From positions 29,134 through 93,133 of the forward strand of contig JACZJT010000069.1 of assembly GCA_014860445.1 (NCBI GenBank): a stretch of 64,000 nucleotides of DNA. The letters run 5' to 3'. This DNA is from Burkholderiales bacterium. Lineage in GTDB: Bacteria > Pseudomonadota > Gammaproteobacteria > Burkholderiales > SG8-39. Below are positions 1 through 8,084 of the stretch, in pieces. Both the position numbers and the translations under genes were made by a program. The notes under the pieces are model-generated. The model ran no database searches and was not told the origin of the DNA. It saw only the letters and a list, made by a program, of their open reading frames with translations. Positions within the stretch are counted from its first letter, which is position 1; every line of letters starts with the position of its first letter.

Positions 1-523
1 TTTCGTAAATGCTGTCCAACATCCCGGCCAGGATCGGGTTGGCGGCGGCCTCGATCAGCCGCCGACGAAATATCGCATAGCCAGTGAGAAACGACTCGTA
101 GTCGTTCTGTTTTACAAACTCTACCATCGGCCCTTCGAACATTTCGACCAGATCCTGCCAGGATTCGGGCGACGTGTTCTGGGTTGCCAACCGTGCGCAA
201 AGTCCCTCCAGCACTTCGCGCAAGTCGTAAATTTCGAACACTTGCGACAGATCGAGACGAACAACCACCGCGCCACGGTTAGGAATGCGCTCGATCAGGC
301 CGCGCTGTTCCAGGGCAAACAACGCCTCGCGCACCAAGGCGCGCGGCACGCCATATTCCTTGGCAAGCTCCTGTTCGCGCAACTTGCTTCCGGGTGCGAT
401 CTCCTGCTTGGCGATGCGCTCTCGCAATACCTTCTGGAGATCGGCCCCGCGCTTTCCACGCGAGCCCCCTTTAGCTTTGGGGCTGCGCTCAACCAAGGCA
501 ATCCTTGTCAGCTGTTTCGCCAT
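1..523 (-). CDS. GntR-family regulator, FCD type (3' end beyond window)
   Basis: Transcriptional regulator that probably controls a catabolic gene set in response to a small carboxylic acid. The visible 174 residues begin at an ATG (complement of 521-523) and run off the left edge. Residues about 27-90 form a GntR winged helix (REQELAKEYGVPRALVREAL, then LIERIPNRGAVVV). From about residue 95 the helical FCD ligand domain begins (IYDLREVLEGLCARLA). The C-terminal half of the FCD domain, with its metal and ligand residues, is not visible. It reads away from an AT-rich leader with repeated TTGTCAACA motifs. The family is clear; the effector is unknown. Confidence 0.88.
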   Translation of the reverse strand, partial: MAKQLTRIALVERSPKAKGGSRGKRGADLQKVLRERIAKQEIAPGSKLREQELAKEYGVPRALVREALFALEQRGLIERIPNRGAVVVRLDLSQVFEIYDLREVLEGLCARLATQNTSPESWQDLVEMFEGPMVEFVKQNDYESFLTGYAIFRRRLIEAAANPILAGMLDSIYE

Positions 524-592
524 AACCCGCCCCGATTCAGTTGTTGTTGCCCACAGCCCCATCAAAAGGCACTCACGAGCGGACAATAATTT

Positions 593-816
593 TAGTCAAC
601 ATGTTTGTCAACAGTTTATTCTACAAACGTGCTATTTGTTTTAAATTACCCCAATCATTTGGCGATGTTCTCGCCTATGGAAGCTGTCTTCGCCATCTAA
701 ATAGCAGTCTAATTATCGTTATATATCCGTGTACTATGTACGATCATTGCTTATAGCGAACAAGCGAGACGATCACCGCGCCTTCTGAAGTTATGTAAGC
801 AAAGTTGTCAACAAAT
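593..816. promoter_or_regulatory. AT-rich leader with repeated TTGTCAACA-type motifs (candidate GntR operators)
   Basis: The roughly 300 bases between the GntR gene and the hydratase remnant are AT-rich and hold no credible gene. They carry TAGTCAACA near 594, TTGTCAACA near 607 and TTGTCAACAA near 806. The last is an inverted repeat TTGT-CA-ACAA, like the short palindromes bound by many GntR regulators. Autoregulation is an inference. Confidence 0.4.
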
Positions 817-824
817 GTATGTTT

Positions 825-1115
825 TCACTTGGCTTCAACCCAGTCCGCCAACGCCGGCAAAGCAGCGTAGCGAAATCCGCAATAGTCGATCGAACGCGCT
901 AACGCGCGGCTTGTGCAACCTGCTGTGCAACGCCCGCCGGCGTGAACCGCCAGCGCGGTCGTGACTGTGCCCGTGGTCACCATCCCGTTCGCCTGCAACG
1001 GCAAGGACTGCGGCTGCTTTGCGAGTACCGTACTCAGCTGTGCAACAGCAGCCAATGGACTACCAAGGACATTGAACCCTCGGCCCCCTTCACGGACCTC
1101 GCCATCACAGGACAA
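825..1115 (-). pseudogene. Remnant of a 2-keto-4-pentenoate hydratase (MhpD-like, FAH fold)
   Basis: The minus frame reads DGEVREGGRGFNVLGSPLAA and then VTTGTVTTALAVHAG. This matches the C-terminal third of MhpD-type hydratases (pattern GRG-x2-LG-x-PL followed by a TTG-x10-VxAGD stretch). After HAGG the match is lost and the frame runs on without the usual ending, and no N-terminal two thirds lie upstream. The natural reading is a decayed fragment of an aromatic meta-cleavage gene. The bases from 1116 to 1211 hold only another unrecognised tail-like stretch with stops. Confidence 0.5.
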
Positions 1116-1211
1116 GGCGATCTAAAATGACTCAAGCGCGGCGATCAAATTGGTTTCCAGTCCGGCCACTGGCTGCGGGTCGCCGCCGAAATTCAGCGAC
1201 CCGTTACGCGC

Positions 1212-2534
1212 TCATGCGGCCGCCCGGTCCGCTTGCCCGATATCGTCGACGATGAATACCGGCGCAAAGCCGCCGCCCGGCGTACGGAAGTTCGTCGTCT
1301 GACCCTGGTAGAGGCGCGCCGCAAAAAGCAGAATTCTTCCCGCGAATGCATAGGCGCGCAGATCGAACTTGAGGTTTGCACGGACGCCGGAATCGTCGAC
1401 CATGCGTCTGCCCGGTGTGACCAGAGCCTGTGCGACATAGTCGCCGGCGACGATATCGCCCCACACGCGGCGCGTAAGCTTATCGCCGCGGTATACAGCC
1501 CTGCTGCCGTAGCCCGAGGCCGGCTTGAAGAACAGGCCGGCGCGTTCGGACCAGAGCAGCGCGGCGTTGTGCGCCGTCACCGCCTGCGTCGCCGGAACAC
1601 CCGCTTGCAGCAGCGTGCGCGTTCCCGTGTCGATCGCGGGCGTATCCAATATTGCGGGAGCGTTCATGCTCGCCAGATTGCGCTTGTTGGCGTACAGGGC
1701 GTGCGCGCGCGGGCTCGGCGTAAGCACCACCGCACCCGATTCGTACGCATTGCGCAGCGCTGCGTGTACCGGATCATCGAGGTAGAAATCGGTGAGGCGA
1801 TTGTAGATCAGGTCGACCGGTTCCTGCGCCAGCCAGAGCCGGCCGTCGCGCCATCGTAGCGCGCTTGCGTCGGCGACCGACGCGCGCAGGCCGTGGCGCG
1901 ACAGCAGCCGCTCGTAAAGCCGAAATTCCGGATACAGGTATTGCTGCTGCGGGGCATCGTCGACAACGACGACGTGGCGCAGCGGCGCCGCGCCACGCTG
2001 GCGGCGCCACTCGTCGCGAAACACCTCGACCAACGCGTCCTCGACCGCGGCCGGGGAAGGCGTTGCCGGCAGTATCGCCTCGCCGCCTGCGCCCACGCAG
2101 GGCTGTTGTGCGCGCAGCAGCGCCAGGTTGAGCAGTGCGCCGCCAGGGTTGGTATTCACTTCGATCAGCTGCGGGCCCGTGGCGCCCAGGTGGAAGTCGA
2201 AGCCGAGCACGCCGCCGCGCGTACCGAAATCGTGGTGTGCAATCGGCGCCGCGCGTGCCAGCGCCAGACGTTGATACGAAGGCAGCGCGACCACGCGCTC
2301 GACCGCGCTCACCAGCGCCGCAATCGCATCGTGCTCGGTGCGCGAGATGAACACGGGCGCCGCGGAAAACAGGTTCGGCCGCGTGGCGCTGATCTGCGCG
2401 CCCATGCCGTCTGCGCGAGACGCATCATCGAGCGCGTCGTGCAGCCGCGCGGCGAGCAAGCTGGTGCAAACGCAGTCTGCGTTCAGGCGCGCCGCGCGAC
2501 TGGGTGCCGGTCCCCGATCAGGCAAGGAAACCAT
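1212..2534 (-). CDS. ATP-grasp-like protein of unknown substrate, coupled to arsP
   Basis: 440 residues from an ATG inside the end of the arsP-like gene (17 bp overlap), so the two are probably translationally coupled. I do not recognise a named family, but several segments resemble ATP-grasp ligases: EVNTNPGGALLN (about 144-155), a mid-protein ALYANKRNLAS like the nucleotide-contacting part of glutathione-synthetase-type enzymes, LFFKPASGYGSRAVY with a candidate ATP-binding Lys, and FDLRAYAFAGRILLFAARLY near the end. No signal peptide or membrane segment is seen. It may be a carboxylate-amine ligase. Its place in an ars-type operon suggests a thiol or arsenical link, but that is only inference. 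Confidence 0.6.
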   Translation of the reverse strand: MVSLPDRGPAPSRAARLNADCVCTSLLAARLHDALDDASRADGMGAQISATRPNLFSAAPVFISRTEHDAIAALVSAVERVVALPSYQRLALARAAPIAHHDFGTRGGVLGFDFHLGATGPQLIEVNTNPGGALLNLALLRAQQPCVGAGGEAILPATPSPAAVEDALVEVFRDEWRRQRGAAPLRHVVVVDDAPQQQYLYPEFRLYERLLSRHGLRASVADASALRWRDGRLWLAQEPVDLIYNRLTDFYLDDPVHAALRNAYESGAVVLTPSPRAHALYANKRNLASMNAPAILDTPAIDTGTRTLLQAGVPATQAVTAHNAALLWSERAGLFFKPASGYGSRAVYRGDKLTRRVWGDIVAGDYVAQALVTPGRRMVDDSGVRANLKFDLRAYAFAGRILLFAARLYQGQTTNFRTPGGGFAPVFIVDDIGQADRAAA

Positions 2535-3555
2535 AGACCCAACCCGCAATGATTGCGCCGGTGAAGGCAAAGCCAAGATAGGCGGCGAAGACCCGCGGCC
2601 GGACGATGCTCCACACCGCGAGCGCAGCGGGGATGCTGGTCGCGCCGCCCGCGAGCAGGAACGCCATGGCGGCGCCGCCGGACATGCCCTGCTGCAACAG
2701 CCCGGCCACCAGCGGCAGGGCCGCGTAGCCGTTGAGGTAGGCGGGAACGCCGACGAATGCCGCGAGCAGCAAGGGGCCGAATCCGCTGCCGCCAGCAATA
2801 CGCGCAATCATTTCGTTGGGAACGTACGCGCTCATCAGGCTCTCGAGCAGGAATGCGACGAGCAGCCACTTGGCGAGCATCAGCGTTTTCGAGCCGAATG
2901 CCTCGCGGAACACGATGATCCGGGCCGGGTCCGTCCAGAACTTCCACGCGACGGCGGCCGGGTCGAGCACGCGTGCATTGCCGGCTTCATGCGCGGTCCC
3001 GCCCTCACGCAGAACGCCGTGGATGGCGCCGACGCGAACCAAAGCCATGGTGCCGATTCCGGCCAGCATGCCGATGGCGACCGCGGCGAGTGCCTTGGCC
3101 AGCGCAAACGTGAGACCCAAGGTTCCCGCGGTCAGAAAGAACATCGCCGGATCCATCAGGGGCGAGGAAATCCAGAACGCCATCACCGGTGCAAGCGGCA
3201 CCCCCATTGCGAGCAGGGCGGCGATGATGGGAATGACGCCGCAGGAACAAAATGGCGACAGCGCGCCGACCAGCGCCGCCGTCAATACCATGCGCGCGGG
3301 ATGCCCGCGAAACGCGCTGGCGACGATCCGGTCGGCGCCTGAGGCAAGGATCCAGGCCGCGGCGGCAGCGGACGCGAGCAGCACCGGCGCAATGCCCAGC
3401 GCCGACGCGCCGACAAACGCGGCGCTCGCAGCGAGTTGCGGGGGATCTGCAAATGCGAGCAAGACCAGCAGTACGGCGACCGCTTGCACTGCGCGATCCT
3501 TCAGCACCGCCCGCAACTGTAAGGGCGCGGGCAGGGACGCAGTTGATGTATTCAT
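2518..3555 (-). CDS. arsP: ArsP/DUF318-family permease (probable organoarsenical efflux)
   Basis: Inner-membrane permease of 345 residues with about eight to ten hydrophobic segments. The family signature SPFCSCGVIPIIAALLAMG lies at about residues 101-119, followed by FWISSPLMDPAMF. The CSCG cysteine pair is the hallmark of ArsP, which exports trivalent methylated or aromatic arsenicals. It lies downstream of an ArsR gene and ends inside the next gene, giving the order arsR-arsP-ATP-grasp. A candidate operator overlaps its Shine-Dalgarno region (GAGGAA before the ATG at 3553-3555). Family assignment is strong; the exact substrate is inferred from the ArsR neighbour. Confidence 0.8.
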   Translation of the reverse strand: MNTSTASLPAPLQLRAVLKDRAVQAVAVLLVLLAFADPPQLAASAAFVGASALGIAPVLLASAAAAAWILASGADRIVASAFRGHPARMVLTAALVGALSPFCSCGVIPIIAALLAMGVPLAPVMAFWISSPLMDPAMFFLTAGTLGLTFALAKALAAVAIGMLAGIGTMALVRVGAIHGVLREGGTAHEAGNARVLDPAAVAWKFWTDPARIIVFREAFGSKTLMLAKWLLVAFLLESLMSAYVPNEMIARIAGGSGFGPLLLAAFVGVPAYLNGYAALPLVAGLLQQGMSGGAAMAFLLAGGATSIPAALAVWSIVRPRVFAAYLGFAFTGAIIAGWVYGFLA

Positions 3556-3558
3556 AAC

Positions 3559-3580
3559 ACTATTCCTCTAGAAAAATAGT
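3559..3580. promoter_or_regulatory. Candidate ArsR operator 2, upstream of arsP
   Basis: A 22-bp imperfect palindrome with ACTATT/AATAGT arms around a central CTAG; 18 of 22 positions are self-complementary. It matches the site upstream of arsR at 16 of 22 positions and sits over the arsP ribosome-binding region, where bound repressor could block arsP separately from arsR. Confidence 0.6.
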
Positions 3581-3612
3581 TGTGTTTAAGCAAAAAAAAT
3601 CGAACCAGATCC

Positions 3613-3927
3613 TTAGCAACCCGCGCCGGTGCAGCACTCGGCCATGAGGTAGGCGCTGACTTTGCGGATCTGATCGTAGCGCGCCGTACAGATCAACTCC
3701 CGTCCGCGGCGCTCTTGCGCGATCAGTCCGGCGTCGGCGATGGTTCCAAGATGATGCGCCAGCGTCGATGCCGGAATCCCCAGGTCGCGCTGCAGATCCG
3801 ATACGTTCATGCCCGCCTGGCCCGCGCGCAGCAAGGCCTTGAACAGGCGCAGGCGCACCGCGCTGCCCAATGCCGCCAGCATGCGTGCCGCATCTTCCTC
3901 GGCCAGATTCTTGGTTTGGGCCTGCAT
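3613..3927 (-). CDS. arsR: ArsR/SmtB-family repressor with C80-C98-C99 thiol set
   Basis: 104-residue winged-helix metalloregulator. The HTH region is about residues 41-70 (DLQRDLGIPASTLAHHLGTI). Four cysteines are present: C80 (RGRELIC), C98-C99 (AECC) and C104. The spacing C80/C98/C99 equals, as I recall it, the Cys83/101/102 set of the methylarsenite-selective ArsR of Shewanella putrefaciens, which also controls arsP. This repressor may therefore sense trivalent methylated arsenic rather than inorganic arsenite. It is transcribed leftward, followed by arsP after 57 bp. A palindromic operator lies 7 bp upstream of its start. Confidence 0.88.
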   Translation of the reverse strand: MQAQTKNLAEEDAARMLAALGSAVRLRLFKALLRAGQAGMNVSDLQRDLGIPASTLAHHLGTIADAGLIAQERRGRELICTARYDQIRKVSAYLMAECCTGAGC

Positions 3928-3933
3928 TTAAAA

Positions 3934-3955
3934 ACTATACCACTAGTGTATTAGT
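3934..3955. promoter_or_regulatory. Candidate ArsR operator 1, upstream of arsR
   Basis: A 22-bp imperfect palindrome with ACTA/TAGT ends and a central ACTAGT; 16 of 22 positions are self-complementary. It shares its layout with operator 2. It lies just upstream of the arsR start, as expected for autoregulation. Confidence 0.6.
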
Positions 3956-4049
3956 TATGTCAAACCTCTGCACCGCAGCCGCAGTGTTGTGCAGCCGAAA
4001 CCAATACGGGCGGACAACAAGATCCTTGTTGCCCGATCACGCGCCAGTT

Positions 4050-4814
4050 TCATTTGCAGTTGTTATGCAGCTTCCACTTCTCTTCATGCCCCAGGGCCTT
4101 GGCAAAATCGGGCACCTTGCAACGCTCGATTTCAGCCGCATCCAAGGGGGCGGAGGGTGCTGCGGCGACAGACGCGCCGTTCTGCTGCACCAGGCGCGGA
4201 TTCTGTCGCCCCGTGCTGTAGACCCACTGGGCGATACCGCCGACCGCGACCACAAACAGCGCAAGGACGGCGAACTGCGCCATGCTTGTGCGGGTGACTT
4301 TGGCATCCGACACCTCGCACACGCCCCCGGGGCAAAGCTGGGCTGCCTCCTTGTTGAACAGGTTGTAAATATTGCAGCCGATGCAGATGCCGAACGCCGT
4401 CTCAAAAAACAGCAGGAGCAGGCAGGTGGCGCAGACGAGCAGATTGACCGGACCGACCACGTTGTTGAGCACCACGAGGTAGAGCATGGTGAGCGCGAGC
4501 GCGAAGCCGATCGCCCACGCAAAGCGCTTTTGCGGCGCGCCGGTCCATTCGGGCTGCTGCCGACGCACCATCCATTGGGCCAGGATCAGGCTGGGGGCGT
4601 AGCGCGGGTTGATAAAAATGCGGATGGTGAAATCGATCAGGAATGCGACCACGAACACGCGCGTGGGCTGGAAATTGCCTGTCAGCCACGCGTTCATGAA
4701 AGCAACGAGGGCGAGGAAAAACAGAATGCCGGCCCCGGCCCGGACCGCGCGTTCATTGAGTACCGGCACGGCGTACTCTTCCCTTTTTTCACCAAATTCA
4801 AGGACCGCACTCAT
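4050..4814 (-). CDS. DUF4395-family membrane protein
   Basis: 254 residues from an ATG preceded by GGAGAA; the longer upstream reading lacks such a site. Several hydrophobic segments are seen (ILFFLALVAFMNAWL, VFVVAFLIDFTIRIF, then FALALTMLYLVVL, LLVCATCLLLLFF and a later FAVLALFVVAVGG). Between them is the family-typical cysteine region FETAFGICIGCNIYNLF, followed by CPGGVC. The tail carries two further Cys (ERCKVPDF and HNNCK-end). DUF4395 proteins have no settled function; the cysteine pattern hints at thiol or sulfur chemistry at the membrane. Confidence 0.75.
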   Translation of the reverse strand: MSAVLEFGEKREEYAVPVLNERAVRAGAGILFFLALVAFMNAWLTGNFQPTRVFVVAFLIDFTIRIFINPRYAPSLILAQWMVRRQQPEWTGAPQKRFAWAIGFALALTMLYLVVLNNVVGPVNLLVCATCLLLLFFETAFGICIGCNIYNLFNKEAAQLCPGGVCEVSDAKVTRTSMAQFAVLALFVVAVGGIAQWVYSTGRQNPRLVQQNGASVAAAPSAPLDAAEIERCKVPDFAKALGHEEKWKLHNNCK

Positions 4815-4968
4815 TTGCCGTTCTCCAGTATTCCAATCTACACTCGGGCCCGGATGCCAGACCCGTTCAATCTGCCAAACGTACCAGAATACGCGCCTCG
4901 CAGTCATCCGCATTTGGAGGCAACGCGTCTCATGCGGTGAATGTCAACAGCCCCTGGGGACTCCTGAA

Positions 4969-5895
4969 ATGAACTCCGCCATCCGTTCCATCGAACGCTC
5001 CCTCGCCGCGACGCTGTGCCTCTTCGCGTGGTCTGCATTGTTTGCCAGTGCGGCGATCGCGGACACCGGCATCGCCGGCAGCCGCCCCGCATACAGCGAC
5101 CGTGCCATCGGCACTCCGCCGAACGCCGACGCGATGCGCGCGCGCATGTGGGTGCCGGAAATCGATCTCGGCTACGTGCCGCAAGGCCTGACCGTGGCCG
5201 GTGCTTCGATTCTGCTCGCGACCTACAACAGCGAGGGCGTGCTGCCGCGGTGCCGGCTGTTTCGCATCGATCCGCGCAAGCTCGCCGTGACCGGCCGCTT
5301 CGATATGCCTTTGAGCTGCGCCCACGCGGGCGGTCTTGCCTACGCGGGCGGCAAGCGACTGTTCGTGTCGGATACCGACCGCCTGTTCGAAATCGATCTA
5401 GACCGGGCCTTCGACGCGGCCGGCGCCGGCGACGCGGTGGTGCGCGCCTTGCCGCTGCGCTTTCCGGTCCGCGGCTCCTTCCTCGCCTACAGCGACGGGG
5501 CGCTCTGGATAGGCGTGTACACGACGCCGGAAGCGGGCCGCATTTATCGCGTGCCCCTGGCCGTGGTCGAATCGACGCCGGAATCGACCGGGCTGGGCGA
5601 GGAGCACGCGAGCGCCAGCCTCGAAGTCGCGCGCAAATCGCAGGGCGCGGCATTCGACATGAATGGCTTTCTGTGGATCAGCCAGAGCGACAGTCAGTTT
5701 GGCACTCTGCAGAAAATCGATGCGAAGACGGGCAGGGTACTGTCTAGCCATGAGGCGGTGGCCGGGATTGAAGACCTGGGTTTCGACGCCGAGGGCATGC
5801 TCTGGGCCGTTTCCGAGGCGGGCGCGCGGCGCTGGCGCAATTGGCCGACCTATTACCCGGTGCTGTTTTCGATCGACACCAGGGCGCTGCGCTGA
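4969..5895 (+). CDS. Secreted beta-propeller-like protein of unknown function
   Basis: 308 residues from the ATG preceded by GGGGACTCC. An N-terminal signal peptide (about residues 8-31, LAATLCLFAWSALFASAAIA) predicts export. The body holds repeated segments of the form GG-L-Y-G-LFVSDTDRLFEIDLD and MNGFLWISQSDSQFGTLQKID, typical of blades in SMP-30/NHL-like propellers. No catalytic motif is recognised. It is divergent from the DUF4395 gene and convergent with the VKOR gene, so it is probably monocistronic. Confidence 0.65.
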   Translation: MNSAIRSIERSLAATLCLFAWSALFASAAIADTGIAGSRPAYSDRAIGTPPNADAMRARMWVPEIDLGYVPQGLTVAGASILLATYNSEGVLPRCRLFRIDPRKLAVTGRFDMPLSCAHAGGLAYAGGKRLFVSDTDRLFEIDLDRAFDAAGAGDAVVRALPLRFPVRGSFLAYSDGALWIGVYTTPEAGRIYRVPLAVVESTPESTGLGEEHASASLEVARKSQGAAFDMNGFLWISQSDSQFGTLQKIDAKTGRVLSSHEAVAGIEDLGFDAEGMLWAVSEAGARRWRNWPTYYPVLFSIDTRALR

Positions 5896-5961
5896 GACGA
5901 GCGGCGGTGCGCGCGGTGGTTCTTGTCAGCGCGTCACTGCAGGACGGCCGGACTGTTCAGA

Positions 5962-6912
5962 TCATTTTTTCGGCGCAGTGCCGGACGACCACTCGAATCC
6001 AGACAGTCGCGCCAGCTCGGCAGGCGTGACGAGGCCGGTCTGGCGGACGCGGCCGATGATCCAGGTCGGATAGTTCGTGATGTCGTTCATCGCGCAATCG
6101 ACGCTGATCGGGCCGTTGCGCCCGCCCGGCGTGCATTCGACGAAGGGTAGCCGGGCGGCGGAGGCCTCGAACAAAGCCTTCTGCTGCTGGCAGGTCGGAC
6201 ACCAGTAAGTGCCGTAAAAACGCGCGCCGGATTCGCTCAGGTGTATGGCGAGCGCTTTCAACTGCGGCTTCTCGGGTCCTGCTGCAGGGTCGAACAGCCC
6301 GCTGAAGTGCAGGGCCAATACGAATACGATGACCACGGCGGAACCGATGGGCGTAGGCAGCGCCTTGGCCCAGGCGTGCTCCGGCATGTGCGCAGGCCGG
6401 CGCACCAGCAGGACGACCAGCAGCACGTTCGCAATCACGAAGGAGCTGAGGCAGTAGACGCACAGCGCTTCGATGACGAAAAACGAGATGGCGGCGAGAT
6501 ACCAGCTCACCGCAGCGCTGACGACGGCGACGAGCAAGGCTGCCTGCCAGGCACTCGGGCGGGTACGCAAGCGCCATGTCAGGTATGCGAGCAAGGCGTA
6601 GGTCAGACAGCCCCAGAGCGCAATCGGTACGCCCAGCAGGTGGGACCAGCGGCTTTGCTGCACCAGATCGCATTGAGAGTCCGCCCCGCAGAACGCCGGC
6701 TTCGCGCCCAACCACGCGCTGAACGTAAGATACAGGGTCAGCGCAATCCCAACCAATGCCAGCCCGAAGAGCCAGTTGTCGAGCGGATGCTTACCGCGCG
6801 CGCGGATGGACCCGCCCCGCGTTTTCGCCGGCTGTGCTTCGGCACGGTGCTCGGACGCCGGTGCCTCGACCACGGATTCGCTTTTGACTGAACGGCGTTT
6901 TTTTCTGGACAT
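5962..6912 (-). CDS. VKOR-thioredoxin fusion protein
   Basis: 316-residue integral membrane disulfide-generating protein. After a basic cytoplasmic tail it has a vitamin K epoxide reductase domain with membrane helices, a loop pair C75/C81 and an active-site CVYC at 151-154. A periplasmic thioredoxin-like domain follows, with YWCPTC (C238, C241). In other bacteria such proteins oxidise exported proteins using quinone, replacing or assisting DsbB/DsbA. All expected cysteines are present. Its divergent neighbour is the aldolase gene, 236 bp away, and the gap between them holds no other gene. Confidence 0.88.
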   Translation of the reverse strand: MSRKKRRSVKSESVVEAPASEHRAEAQPAKTRGGSIRARGKHPLDNWLFGLALVGIALTLYLTFSAWLGAKPAFCGADSQCDLVQQSRWSHLLGVPIALWGCLTYALLAYLTWRLRTRPSAWQAALLVAVVSAAVSWYLAAISFFVIEALCVYCLSSFVIANVLLVVLLVRRPAHMPEHAWAKALPTPIGSAVVIVFVLALHFSGLFDPAAGPEKPQLKALAIHLSESGARFYGTYWCPTCQQQKALFEASAARLPFVECTPGGRNGPISVDCAMNDITNYPTWIIGRVRQTGLVTPAELARLSGFEWSSGTAPKK

Positions 6913-7148
6913 GGCGATAGACCTGTTTCAATGCTATTCCAGGCTGCGCAGTCTGGCGCCGTCTTTTCTCCAAGGCATCCAGTCGATTCGCGCACCCGTA
7001 CCTCGGAATAGTATCAGCATCGCGTATCCAAGCGACATGGGAGCTTGGATGGAGGCCTGTGCCGAATCGTTTGCGCGAGTCGTCGCGAAGGATTAAATTC
7101 GGATGAAGAAAGCAATCGACGAATTCTATAGACGCAAGGAGCAATGCA

Positions 7149-8021
7149 ATGGCTGAAATACCCCGCCTCAACGGTGCAGTCCGCGCACTCGAACAGGGCA
7201 AACCCACGTTTACCACGTTTTCACCACCCGAGATCGGCATGGCGCAGACGATCAACGCTGCGCCCTACGATGCCGTGGTGTTCGAGATGGAGCACAACCC
7301 CTACGACATTCAGGTGTTGCGCAACTGCATGCAGTACATGCTAGACCGCAAGCAGATCCTGAAATCCGGCAGCCTCGCGCCGGCGGTCACACCGATGGTG
7401 CGCATACCCGCGAACGGCGGCGAGATGAACCAGTTTCTCGCCAAGCAGGTGCTGGATATCGGCGTCTACGGCATCGTCTGGCCGCATGTGAGCACGGTGG
7501 AGGAGGCGCGCAACGCCGTCGCCGCCTGCCGCTATCCGCGTCCGCCTTCGGCGCAGTACTACGAACCGGCGGGACAGCGCGGCGACGCGCCGAAGAATGC
7601 GGCGCCGTACTGGGGCCTCACCGCGCAGGAATACTACGCCCGCGCCGATGTCTGGCCGCTCAATCCCAAGGGTGAAATCCTGGTCGGCATCCAGTGCGAA
7701 GAAGCGCGCGCGATCAAGAACCTGCCGAAAATGCTCGAGCAGGTGCCGGGGATAGGTTTCGTCCTCATTGGCGAAGGCGACTTGTCACAGGATCTCGGTT
7801 TCCCGCGGCAGTACGAGCATCCGACCGTCGCCGCGGCAATCGACGAGATACTCGCCATCTGCAAGGCGCACAACGTGGTCTGCGGACATCCGCACGCGAA
7901 CGCCAGGAACATCGAAGAGCTGGTGGGCAAGGGATACCGCTGGTTGATGAGCCTGCCGACGACGTCCTTCGGCGGGCTGGAAAAAGGCCTCCAGGTTTCA
8001 GGCCGGGCGCCCGCTAAATAG
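7149..8021 (+). CDS. HpcH/HpaI-family aldolase
   Basis: 290-residue class II (metal-dependent) pyruvate-aldolase-type enzyme that cleaves or forms 4-hydroxy-2-oxo acids or related compounds. Key segments are FEMEHNPYD (E46-E48 region), YGIVWPHVSTVEEARNAV (about 109-126) and GEGDLSQDLG (about 213), which supply metal and substrate contacts in this family. AAGGAG lies before the ATG. It faces the ComDE-like genes tail to tail across a palindromic terminator. With the molybdenum hydroxylase nearby it probably belongs to one carboxylic-acid catabolic locus; the substrate cannot be read from the sequence. Confidence 0.85.
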   Translation: MAEIPRLNGAVRALEQGKPTFTTFSPPEIGMAQTINAAPYDAVVFEMEHNPYDIQVLRNCMQYMLDRKQILKSGSLAPAVTPMVRIPANGGEMNQFLAKQVLDIGVYGIVWPHVSTVEEARNAVAACRYPRPPSAQYYEPAGQRGDAPKNAAPYWGLTAQEYYARADVWPLNPKGEILVGIQCEEARAIKNLPKMLEQVPGIGFVLIGEGDLSQDLGFPRQYEHPTVAAAIDEILAICKAHNVVCGHPHANARNIEELVGKGYRWLMSLPTTSFGGLEKGLQVSGRAPAK

Positions 8022-8049
8022 ATTGAACCCGGCTATCGGATAGTGTTGC

Positions 8050-8075
8050 CGCGAGCGCGATCGATCGCGCTCGCG
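8050..8075. terminator. Perfect 26-bp palindrome between convergent genes
   Basis: CGCGAGCGCGATC followed directly by its exact reverse complement, lying between the stop of the aldolase (8021) and the stop of the ComE-like gene (8085). It is probably a bidirectional transcription terminator, although it lacks a clear T run. Confidence 0.55.
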
Positions 8076-8084
8076 TTGCAACGT

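Noticed and set aside
593..836. Similarity between GTCAAC motifs upstream of the GntR gene and the attI repeats
   Set aside because: Only six bases are shared, spacing differs and no integrase or attC lies near the GntR gene; taken as chance.
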